A stretch of DNA of 8,034 nt, taken from contig JAFTHJ010000122.1 of NCBI GenBank assembly GCA_017457465.1, forward strand, positions 1 to 8,034, given 5' to 3'. The stretch is from Clostridia bacterium (GTDB taxonomy: Bacteria > Bacillota > Clostridia > Oscillospirales > CAG-272). The notes beneath the pieces are model-generated. The model had not been told where the DNA came from. It ran no database searches and saw only the letters and a program-made list of their open reading frames with translations. The position numbers and the translations under genes are program-made. This document shows, piece by piece, positions 1 through 5,678 of the stretch (its first letter is position 1; every line of letters starts with the position of its first letter).

Positions 1-559
1 CAACGCTGACTTCCTCGGTGTAGGGATCAAACTTTGTCTCTACGTATGTGAAGCCGTTGATTCTGGAGATGATGTAAGCAGCGTCCTTACCAAGACCGTT
101 AAGGATAACGCGAAGGGGCTTAACTCTTACCTTGTTTGCGTTAAGAGCTATCTTGATAGCGCCCTCTGCGGCAGCGAAGGACTCGTGTCCCGCGAGGAAG
201 CAGAAGCACTCTGTCTCCTCGGAGAGGAGCATTGCGCCGAGGTTTCCGTGTCCGAGACCAACCTTACGGTTCTCCGCAACAGAGCCGGGGATACAGAAAG
301 CCTGAAGTCCGATACCGATAGCTGCTGCTGCGTCAGATGCCTTTGTGCAGCCCTTCTCTATTGCGATAGCAGCACCAACGGTGTATGCCCACTTTGCGTT
401 CTCAAACGCGATAGGCTGTGTTTCTTCTACTATTTTATAGGGGTCAATTCCCTTTGCATCGCAGATTGCTTTGCACTCGTCGATGGAGGAAATGCCGTAT
501 TCCTTAAGAACCGCGAGGATTTTTGCCTCACGTCTTTCATAACCTTCAAAATGTGCCAT
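1..559 (-). CDS. GGGtGRT-family protein, N-terminal 186 residues (C-terminus off the left edge)
   Basis: Reads MAHFEGYERREAKILAVL from an ATG at 559, preceded by a strong AAGGAGG site with 8-nt spacing; no stop occurs before the window edge. I recognise it as the GGGtGRT protein family (about 330 residues in full), a cytosolic family of unknown function found mainly in anaerobic Firmicutes. Recognisable stretches are the Ala/Gly-rich segment around residues 60-85, FCIPGSVAENRKVGLGHGN around residues 88-106, ECFCFLAGHESF with two closely spaced cysteines, and VRVKPLRVILNGLGKDAAY. The glycine-rich motif that names the family is nearer the C-terminus and is not visible here. It starts 17 nt after the NifU-like gene, the usual partner of this family, and is the last visible gene of the pduL operon. 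Family assignment is from memory of its sequence pattern. The partnership suggests a link to Fe-S or thiol chemistry, but the reaction is unknown. Confidence 0.85.
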   Translation of the reverse strand, partial: MAHFEGYERREAKILAVLKEYGISSIDECKAICDAKGIDPYKIVEETQPIAFENAKWAYTVGAAIAIEKGCTKASDAAAAIGIGLQAFCIPGSVAENRKVGLGHGNLGAMLLSEETECFCFLAGHESFAAAEGAIKIALNANKVRVKPLRVILNGLGKDAAYIISRINGFTYVETKFDPYTEEVSV

Positions 560-576
560 TTATATTTCCTCCTTAA

Positions 577-1293
577 TTATTCCTTGCGGGGATCTATGTA
601 CTTAACGGCGTCAGCAAATCTGCCGTATGTACCCTTGGACTTCTCGTATGCTTCGTTAGGCTCCATGCCCTTCTTGATGAAGTCTGTCATCTTGCCGAGA
701 GATACGAACTCGTATCCGATAACCTGATTGTCTGCGTCAAGAGCCATTCTTGTGCAGTAGCCCTCTGTCATCTCGAGATAACGAACGCCCTTTGCCTTGG
801 TTCCGTACATAGTACCAACCATCGATCTCTCGCCCTTACCGAGGTCTTCCATACCTGCTCCGATAACGAGACCGCCCTCGGAGAACGCAGACTGCGAACG
901 ACCGTAAACGATCTGGAGGAAAAGCTCTCTCATAGCGGTGTTGATAGCGTCACAAACAAGGTCTGTGTTGAGCGCCTCGAGAAGTGTCTTACCGGGGAGT
1001 ATCTCTGCAGCCATAGCAGCCGAGTGAGTCATACCCGAACAGCCGATGGTCTCAACGAGAGCCTCTTCGATAATACCGTTCTTAACATTGAGGGAAAGCT
1101 TACAAGCTCCCTGCTGGGGGGCACACCAGCCCACACCGTGAGTGTATGCAGAGATGTCGGTTATCTCTTTTGCCTGTACCCATTTGCCCTCCTCGGGAAT
1201 GGGAGCGGGACCGTGATTCGGGCCCTTTGCAACAGTACACATTTTAGCGACTTCCGCGCTCATTGCGTACTCGCAAGAAAATTCTTTGCTCAT
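577..1293 (-). CDS. NifU-like iron-sulfur cluster scaffold-type protein (GGGtGRT partner)
   Basis: 238 residues, MSKEFSCEYAMSAEV to YIDPRKE. The start at 1293 is chosen because AAGGAG sits 7 nt upstream. An in-frame ATG at 1338 would overlap the end of the preceding gene and add 15 residues of unlike character. The N-terminal half resembles the NifU/IscU scaffold domain. Candidate Fe-S ligands are C64 (QGACKLSL), C85 (IGCSGMTHSAAMAAE, matching the FGCGSAIASSS region of IscU) and C114 (DLVCDAI), which follow the order of the three IscU cysteines at shorter spacing. Other cysteines are C7, C19, C57 and C180. The C-terminal half (about 125-238) is not part of classical IscU and has Gly-rich stretches (GGLVIGAGMEDLGKG). 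Family proteins are annotated as Fe-S assembly scaffolds by homology. No cysteine desulfurase or other isc/suf gene is visible, so a general Fe-S assembly role is unproven. Cytosolic, with no signal peptide. Confidence 0.85.
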   Translation of the reverse strand: MSKEFSCEYAMSAEVAKMCTVAKGPNHGPAPIPEEGKWVQAKEITDISAYTHGVGWCAPQQGACKLSLNVKNGIIEEALVETIGCSGMTHSAAMAAEILPGKTLLEALNTDLVCDAINTAMRELFLQIVYGRSQSAFSEGGLVIGAGMEDLGKGERSMVGTMYGTKAKGVRYLEMTEGYCTRMALDADNQVIGYEFVSLGKMTDFIKKGMEPNEAYEKSKGTYGRFADAVKYIDPRKE

Positions 1294-1321
1294 TTTTTTA
1301 TCTCCTTTGTAATTTAAAAAT

Positions 1322-1954
1322 TTAAACACTTTCAACAAGAGGCTTTATAGCCTCGGCGTACAGCTTACCGATAAACTCGGCGCCGTTAGCATTGGGATGT
1401 ACCCCATCGCCCGAATAAAACTTGGGCTCGGGCTGCGTTTTCAGCGCTTCCTCAAACTTCTCGTCAAGCGGAACGTAAACATCGGCAAACTCCGCCGCAA
1501 GTTCCCTGACTATCGGAAGAAGCGTCTTCAGATCCTCTCTTATCGGCTCTTTATCCTGACAATCGAGAAGATACGGCGAGAGAATCATTATCTTGGCGTT
1601 TGTTTCTTTTTTGAGGCGCTCGAGAATACAACGGTAGTTGAGCGCTATCTGCGCATCAGTGGTTGCCACATTACCCCCGCCATAGCGGTGCCATACATCA
1701 TTGATACCGATAAGAACAGAAATTATGTCAGGCTGAAACGCGATAGCATCGCCATAAAGCCTGTCAAAAAGCTGTCCTGTACGGTTGCCGCTGATACCGA
1801 AATTGATGAATTCAAAATCGACCTCGGGAAAAGCCTTAACTAATAGCTCGGAGGCGTATTTGGGATAACCGTTGCCCATATGGTGATAATTTCTTCGGTC
1901 TCTACCCGCGTCGGTAATACTATCTCCCTGAAAAACTATCTTTACCTTTTTCAT
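1322..1954 (-). CDS. SGNH/GDSL-family hydrolase (lysophospholipase L1-like esterase), cytosolic
   Basis: 210 residues with the full SGNH motif set: block I GDSIT (nucleophile S12 in FQGDSITD), block II around G53 (FGISGN), block III GIND (G83, N85) and block V DGVHPN (D183, H186). The length is normal for a single-domain SGNH hydrolase. There is no signal peptide or membrane segment, so it should act in the cytosol. The family hydrolyses esters (acyl, acetyl-sugar, lysophospholipid or thioester); the insert NYHHMGNGYPKYAS after block I resembles carbohydrate acetylesterase-type members, but the substrate cannot be read from the sequence. The gene starts only 4 nt after the pduL stop with no strong ribosome site of its own, which points to translational coupling with pduL. 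It is followed after 28 nt by the NifU-like gene. Enzyme class is secure; substrate unknown. Confidence 0.9.
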   Translation of the reverse strand: MKKVKIVFQGDSITDAGRDRRNYHHMGNGYPKYASELLVKAFPEVDFEFINFGISGNRTGQLFDRLYGDAIAFQPDIISVLIGINDVWHRYGGGNVATTDAQIALNYRCILERLKKETNAKIMILSPYLLDCQDKEPIREDLKTLLPIVRELAAEFADVYVPLDEKFEEALKTQPEPKFYSGDGVHPNANGAEFIGKLYAEAIKPLVESV

Positions 1955-1958
1955 AATC

Positions 1959-2528
1959 TTACTTTACTATCTCACCGTAAACAGCGCCACCCGCACAAGC
2001 TGCGTTGCACTCGTCTGTGTCGATATGCATAGCGAGAGCGAAGCTATCGCTTACTCTTACAACAACATCTCCGAATATAAGTGCTCTGGGTGTATCAAGC
2101 TTTACGTTAACGATTTCCTTGTCGGAAACGCCCATAGCGGCTGCGTCAGCCTTTGTCATATGTATATGTCTCTTTGCCGCGATAACGCCCTCTGTCATCA
2201 CAACAGAGCCGCAGGGGCCCTCGAGTGTGCATCCGGGAGTACCCGCGATATCACCCGACTCGCGTACAGGAGCGGCAATTCCTATAGTACGGGCATCTGT
2301 GAGCGAAAGCTCAACCTGATTTGCTCCGCGCACAGGTCCGAGAACGCTCGCCTTGATAGCGCCCTTGGGACCTACTACAGTTACCTTTTCCTCACAAGCG
2401 AACTGTCCGGGCTGACTTAAATCCTTCTTGTTAGTAAGCTCGTGTCCCGCGCCAAAAAGGGTTTCAACCGCTTCTTTGGTCAGGTGGACGTGTCTTGCAG
2501 ATGTTTCAACCAAAAACTTGTTAGACAT
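1959..2528 (-). CDS. pduL: Phosphate propanoyltransferase (PduL-type phosphotransacylase)
   Basis: 189 residues. PduL exchanges the CoA of acyl-CoA for phosphate (acetyl- or propionyl-CoA to acyl-phosphate) and is unrelated to Pta. The protein shows the expected duplicated barrel signature: RHVHL (H13, H15), SVLGPVRGANQVELS (E73), RHIHM (H121, H123) and HIDTDECNA (H168), the likely ligands of the two zinc ions known in this family. Length is normal for a PduL lacking the N-terminal encapsulation peptide that targets homologues to microcompartments; the protein begins directly at MSNKFLVETSARHVHL. A GAGG ribosome site lies about 8 nt upstream of the ATG. It is the first gene of the operon with the GDSL hydrolase, NifU-like and GGGtGRT genes. 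No microcompartment shell genes or acetate kinase are visible, so it probably serves free cytosolic acetyl-phosphate metabolism; the substrate preference is inferred. Confidence 0.93.
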   Translation of the reverse strand: MSNKFLVETSARHVHLTKEAVETLFGAGHELTNKKDLSQPGQFACEEKVTVVGPKGAIKASVLGPVRGANQVELSLTDARTIGIAAPVRESGDIAGTPGCTLEGPCGSVVMTEGVIAAKRHIHMTKADAAAMGVSDKEIVNVKLDTPRALIFGDVVVRVSDSFALAMHIDTDECNAACAGGAVYGEIVK

Positions 2529-2543
2529 TTTAAAACCTCGCGT

Positions 2544-2559
2544 AAAATAAATTTATTTT
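2544..2559. promoter_or_regulatory. 16-bp perfect AT palindrome, candidate operator of the pduL operon
   Basis: AAAATAAATTTATTTT is its own reverse complement. It lies between the pduL -10 box and the start codon, at about +7 to +22 of the predicted transcript, a position suited to a repressor operator. AT-rich palindromes also occur by chance, and no known regulator consensus was matched. Confidence 0.35.
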
Positions 2560-2572
2560 GTTACCAACCCTA

Positions 2573-2601
2573 ATTATACCATACTTTTTTTCGATTGTAA
2601 A
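2573..2601 (-). promoter_or_regulatory. Sigma-A promoter of the pduL operon
   Basis: On the minus strand, TTTACA (2601-2596) and TATAAT (2578-2573) are separated by 17 bp, one mismatch from the full consensus. Transcription should start near 2566 and give a leader of about 38 nt before the pduL ATG. It is the only good promoter seen upstream of the four-gene minus-strand run. Confidence 0.8.
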
Positions 2602-2672
2602 GAATTAATTCACACAATTATGTAAATAATATTTCAATAAATGACAACGGTTTCAACAACGAAAGGAGTTTT

Positions 2673-3368
2673 ATGGTAAATACCGACAAAACGCAAAATC
2701 AAAACAGCTCGGGCGGCAACGAACAGCTTGAGGACATTATAAAAAGCGGCTCGGTCGTCGCAAAGAACTCGAAGGAGACTATACATTGCCTGTCGATAAT
2801 CGGGCAGATAGAGGGACATTATCTGCTTCCCGAGAGTCAAAAAGCGACTAAATACGAGCATATAATCCCCCTGCTCGTGGCAATTGAGGAGAGCGACGAG
2901 ATAGACGGTCTGCTTATAGTTCTGAACACGATGGGCGGTGATGTCGAGGCGGGACTCGCTATCGCGGAGATGATTGCCTCTATGACAAAGCCAACCGTCT
3001 CGCTAGTGCTCGGCGGCGGTCATTCGATAGGCGTCCCTCTCGCGACATCCGCAAACAAATCCTTTATAGTTCCCTCCGCCACTATGACCGTCCACCCCGT
3101 GCGAATAAACGGACTCGTGGTAGGCGTCCCACAAACCTTCAGATATTTTGACGAAATGCAGAAGCGGATAGTGAAATTTATCTGCGACCATTCGGAAGCC
3201 TCGCCAGACAAAATAAACGAGCTGATGATGCGCCCCGACGAAATGGCTACAGATGTCGGCTCGATTATCGACGGCGACGAGGCTGTCCGCTATGGTATAA
3301 TCGACTCCGTCGGCGGTCTCTCCGATGCTCTCGCCGCCTTGAGAGATATGATTGGGGAGAGAGAATAA
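2673..3368 (+). CDS. tepA: ClpP-like serine protease, TepA (translocation-enhancing protein) family
   Basis: 231 residues with a ClpP/crotonase fold. The line YEHIIPLLVAIEESDEIDGLL, the motif LNTMGGDVEAGLAIAEMIA (oxyanion-hole glycines), GGGHSIGVPLATSA (nucleophile S118), MTVHPVRINGLVVGVPQT (H141) and DVGSIIDGDEAVRYGIID (D194 as likely acid) match Bacillus TepA/YmfB rather than true ClpP. The first 35 residues are polar and low in conservation. There is no signal peptide or membrane segment. TepA has been linked to pre-protein export or processing in Bacillus, but its role is poorly defined. The start has an AAGGAG site 6 nt upstream. It is the only plus-strand gene, divergent from pduL and convergent with cysK. 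In Bacillus the gene is near ftsK/spoIIIE, which is not the context here. No Clp ATPase is nearby. Function beyond the peptidase fold is inference. Confidence 0.9.
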   Translation: MVNTDKTQNQNSSGGNEQLEDIIKSGSVVAKNSKETIHCLSIIGQIEGHYLLPESQKATKYEHIIPLLVAIEESDEIDGLLIVLNTMGGDVEAGLAIAEMIASMTKPTVSLVLGGGHSIGVPLATSANKSFIVPSATMTVHPVRINGLVVGVPQTFRYFDEMQKRIVKFICDHSEASPDKINELMMRPDEMATDVGSIIDGDEAVRYGIIDSVGGLSDALAALRDMIGERE

Positions 3369-3390
3369 GATAAGAAAAATAAAATAAAAT

Positions 3391-3550
3391 GCGAGGGGGA
3401 CTTTTAAGGGAAGTCCCCCTCGCGCTCCCTTCAAACCTTTTAAAGCAAAGGGTTGAGGCGGTAACCGCATTATAAATCTGTATCTCGTGGTTTTTTCTCT
3501 AATGTAGACAACCGACGGACGTTTGCCCACCGTCGGTTGTCTTTTTTATT
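3391..3550 (+). repeat. 3'-end multi-hairpin module, copy A (behind tepA)
   Basis: Begins 22 nt after the tepA stop. In order: a perfect 13-bp hairpin, GCGAGGGGGACTT at 3391-3403 with AAGTCCCCCTCGC at 3411-3423; the linker GCTCCCT; a second hairpin at about 3431-3456 (TCAAACCTTT with AAAGGGTTGA, one mismatch); a little-conserved stretch; CTCGTGGTTTTTT at 3484-3496; then the terminator hairpin. The same blocks in the same order occur in inverted orientation behind cysK (copy B), with matching spacing. No coding capacity is apparent. Confidence 0.8.
3506..3547 (+). terminator. Intrinsic terminator of tepA
   Basis: A perfect 13-bp stem, AGACAACCGACGG (3506-3518) with CCGTCGGTTGTCT (3530-3542), an 11-nt loop and a run of six T at 3542-3547. 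It lies about 140 nt after the tepA stop and closes repeat copy A. Confidence 0.9.
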
Positions 3551-3600
3551 GTATTTGTTTTGGTGTAGGGTGTATGTAGATAATCAATTATCGCCATTTT

Positions 3601-3644
3601 AATAAAAATATCTCCTATCGGTCCGCAAGTGTCCGATAGGAGAT
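3601..3644 (-). terminator. Intrinsic terminator of cysK
   Basis: A perfect 12-bp stem, ATCTCCTATCGG (3610-3621) with CCGATAGGAGAT (3633-3644), and an 11-nt loop. On the minus strand it is followed by ATTTTTATT. It lies about 140 nt after the cysK stop. The plus strand after the stem is less T-rich, so the minus orientation is preferred. Confidence 0.8.
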
Positions 3645-3761
3645 TTCCTTATGGAAAAACCTCGAGGCTTAATATTCACAACGAATAGAAAGCAAAAAAC
3701 CTTTTTTAAAAGGTTTGGAAGGGAGCGCGAGGGACACCTTTCCTTAAAAGGTGTCCCTCGC
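3602..3761 (-). repeat. 3'-end multi-hairpin module, copy B (behind cysK)
   Basis: Minus-strand counterpart of copy A, beginning 22 nt after the cysK stop. In order along the minus strand: a perfect 15-bp hairpin (GCGAGGGACACCTTT with AAAGGTGTCCCTCGC, arms 3747-3761 and 3727-3741); the linker GCTCCCTTCC; an AT-rich hairpin AACCTTTT with AAAAGGTT followed by T residues (about 3695-3716); a diverged stretch; CTCGAGGTTTTT ending near 3655; and the terminator hairpin. The first stem differs from copy A by paired changes that keep it fully base-paired. Confidence 0.8.
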
Positions 3762-3783
3762 ATATTACGCCCTTTCCGTCCCC

Positions 3784-4710
3784 TCACTCAAACAAAGGAG
3801 TTGAGAAATATCGTTCTGCTGTATCGGGGAGAACGGTAACGACCGTTTTGCCCTTACCGAGAATTTTAGCCAGTCGGAGGGCGGCGGCGACATTTGTACC
3901 GCTACTGATACCGCACATAATTCCCTCCTTGGAGGCAAGGTCACGCGAAGCCTGTAGAGCCTCCTCGTCCCTGATTATACATACATCGTCATATATATCC
4001 TGATTAAGTATCGCGGGGATAAGACCGTCCCCGATACCCATCTGAACGTGCGTTCCGATAGAGCCGCCCGAGAGAATCGCGGCGTTTTCGGGCTCGACCG
4101 CCCAAATCGTCATCTCGGGATTCTGCGCCTTGAGCGTCTCACCGATACCCGTAATCGTACCGCCCGTACCTATACCCGAGCAAAATCCGTGAATAGGCTT
4201 ACCAACCTGCTCAAGAATCTCGCGTCCCGTGCTTTCGCGCTGCACCGCGGGATTCGCGGGGTTTTCAAACTGCTGGGGCACGAACACATCGGGGTTCTCC
4301 GCCTTCATTCGAAGCGCCATATTCAGACACTCCTCAATGCAAAGCCCGATATTTCCGTCGTCGTGAACAAGAATCACCTCGGCGCCGTAATGCTCAACAA
4401 GCTTTCTTCTCTCCTCGCTGACCGAGTCGGGCATAATTATCTTGACCTTATATCCCCTCACAGCTCCCACGAGCGCAAGACCGATACCTTGATTTCCGCT
4501 TGTCGGCTCAACTATTACGGTATCCTTGCCGATAAGCCCCTTTTCCTCGGCATCGAGAATCATATTGAACGCCGTACGCGTCTTTATCGAGCCGCCGACA
4601 TTCAGTCCCTCGAACTTGACAAGTATCTCGGCATCGTCGGGCCCCGACATATGCTGAAGTCTGATAATGGGGGTGTTCCCCATCGCGTCTAAAATCGTAT
4701 TGCAAACCAT
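3784..4710 (-). CDS. cysK: Cysteine synthase family protein (O-acetylserine sulfhydrylase-like, PLP-dependent)
   Basis: 308 residues, a fold-type II PLP enzyme of the CysK/CysM group. These make cysteine from O-acetylserine and sulfide. Visible motifs are ILDAMGNTPIIRL at the N-terminus, GGSIKTRTA with the PLP lysine K43, PTSGNQGIGLA (substrate loop, residues 69-79), the phosphate-binding GTGGT (181-185) and GISSGTN (S269/S270, pyridine nitrogen contact). The usual VKDR is here IKTR, and the usual SGNTG is SGNQG, so this belongs to a variant subgroup and a related beta-replacement substrate is possible. There is no C-terminal CBS domain or CysM-like extension. The start at 4710 gives the normal N-terminus, but the only Shine-Dalgarno-like run (AGGAAAGG) ends about 15 nt upstream, which is unusually far. 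It has its own consensus promoter and is probably monocistronic. No cysE or sulfate genes are nearby. Confidence 0.9.
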   Translation of the reverse strand: MVCNTILDAMGNTPIIRLQHMSGPDDAEILVKFEGLNVGGSIKTRTAFNMILDAEEKGLIGKDTVIVEPTSGNQGIGLALVGAVRGYKVKIIMPDSVSEERRKLVEHYGAEVILVHDDGNIGLCIEECLNMALRMKAENPDVFVPQQFENPANPAVQRESTGREILEQVGKPIHGFCSGIGTGGTITGIGETLKAQNPEMTIWAVEPENAAILSGGSIGTHVQMGIGDGLIPAILNQDIYDDVCIIRDEEALQASRDLASKEGIMCGISSGTNVAAALRLAKILGKGKTVVTVLPDTAERYFSTPLFE

Positions 4711-4754
4711 TTTATATATTATGTACCTTTCCTGAATACTGCGTTGTACTAATG

Positions 4755-4783
4755 ATTATAGCACAATGGCAATATTTTGTCAA
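4755..4783 (-). promoter_or_regulatory. Consensus sigma-A promoter of cysK
   Basis: On the minus strand, TTGACA (4783-4778) and TATAAT (4760-4755) are separated by exactly 17 bp, a full consensus match. The -35 box lies 14 nt beyond the stop of the upstream serine hydrolase gene. The predicted leader to the cysK ATG is about 38 nt; no riboswitch- or attenuator-like structure was seen in it. Confidence 0.9.
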
Positions 4784-4796
4784 TCCTCGGAGGCGT

Positions 4797-5675
4797 TTAT
4801 TCGCGGTCTCCGTAACGCGATATAAAATACATCAGCTCGTTTTTCTCCCGAAAGCCGTATCCGTGCCACGCCACGACTCTCTTTTGCTTCGGGAATACCG
4901 TGAGCATCTGACCGAGCATACCGCTCTTGCAGTAGCCCTCGGCGAATCCGCTCATACAAAGCTCGTAACCTCGGGAGAGCACTATCCTCACCCATTCCTC
5001 GGAGAGTATCCTCTCGCCGCGATAAAGTCCGCCGCTTCTGTATACCTCGCCGAGCTTAACCATATCCTCTGTCCTTATATATAGCCCTGTCGCACCCATA
5101 CAGTGCCCACGAGGGCATTTGCTCCACGCGACCTCACGGAAGCCCGTCTTTGAGAAAAGCTCCCTCCAGAGGAATTTATCGAGCGGCTCACCCGCAATTC
5201 TCTCGCAAACACGGGCGAGAAGATAATACGCACCATCGGTATACGAGCGTTCCCCTCCGTGGTCGGAGCGAATCGGATACTCAAGCATATACGCGAGATA
5301 ATCCTCGCCAAACTCACGCGCGTCATTGCAGTCTATATCGAGGAAGCCCTCGGGCAGAGCAAGTGCGTGTCGGAGCGCCATATCAACGGTAACGCGCTCC
5401 CACCTTTTGTCCATCTTCTCGCGTGTACTGTCCGAGATTTCCTCCGCGAGTATATCGGTGATAAGCGAGTCTGTCCGTATAAGACCTCTGTCGTAAAGCA
5501 GACCTATAGCGGTAACCGTGAAGACCTTTGCCACCGAATAGGAGTTCTGACAGGCGTTTGCGGGGGTTATACAAACGCTTTCCGCCTCACCGCCGTCGTA
5601 TATCTCGGCTATCGAATAGATATTATAATTTTTCTCCCTTATGAACGCCGACACGGAATCAAGAAAATCACTCAT
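4797..5675 (-). CDS. Serine hydrolase, class C beta-lactamase-like fold (PF00144-type)
   Basis: 292 residues. The SxxK motif is SVAK (S47, K50) in NSYSVAKVFT. The second motif is SYTDGAYYLLARVCERIAG (Y145, with D147 where YxN usually has Asn), and the third is WHGYGF (H271-G272) in place of KTG. This set fits penicillin-binding esterases and D-amino-acid-type peptidases of the family rather than true AmpC beta-lactamases. There is no signal peptide or transmembrane segment (MSDFLDSVSAFIREKNYNIYS), so it should stay in the cytosol; substrate unknown. It starts 3 nt after the glgB stop, and its AGAGAGG ribosome site lies within the last glgB codons, so the two genes are translationally coupled. 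Whether it acts on glycogen-related or cell-wall molecules cannot be told. Antibiotic resistance should not be inferred from this family. Confidence 0.88.
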   Translation of the reverse strand: MSDFLDSVSAFIREKNYNIYSIAEIYDGGEAESVCITPANACQNSYSVAKVFTVTAIGLLYDRGLIRTDSLITDILAEEISDSTREKMDKRWERVTVDMALRHALALPEGFLDIDCNDAREFGEDYLAYMLEYPIRSDHGGERSYTDGAYYLLARVCERIAGEPLDKFLWRELFSKTGFREVAWSKCPRGHCMGATGLYIRTEDMVKLGEVYRSGGLYRGERILSEEWVRIVLSRGYELCMSGFAEGYCKSGMLGQMLTVFPKQKRVVAWHGYGFREKNELMYFISRYGDRE

Positions 5676-5678
5676 AGC

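Noticed and set aside
185..727. Plus-strand open frame of 180 codons over the left-edge genes
   Set aside because: It runs antisense to the clearly recognised GGGtGRT gene and across the NifU-like gene end. Its product is Cys-rich and matches no family I know.
1294..1338. Upstream ATG extending the NifU-like protein by 15 residues
   Set aside because: It overlaps the GDSL hydrolase stop and lacks a ribosome site, whereas the ATG at 1293 has AAGGAG at good spacing.
2579..2672. A sigma-A promoter for tepA
   Set aside because: The stretch is AT-rich, but no -35/-10 pair with 16-18 bp spacing matched well. TTGTAA or TTCACA with TATGTA or TAATAT is too weak to call.
3391..3761. CRISPR-like or insertion-sequence reading of the repeated hairpins
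   Set aside because: There are only two copies, in inverted orientation, with no regular spacers and no transposase frame.
3599..3839. Two 62-codon open frames, one on each strand, in the convergent gap
   Set aside because: They run through the hairpin modules and terminator stems, and one overlaps the cysK end. Neither has a ribosome site or recognisable product.
4048..4692. Plus-strand open frame of 214 codons opposite cysK
   Set aside because: It is a shadow of cysK, with an Arg/His-rich product and no ribosome site of note.
4797..5675. Beta-lactamase resistance gene
   Set aside because: The fold matches, but there is no export signal, and the YxN and KTG positions are YTD and WHGYGF, which point to a non-resistance serine hydrolase.
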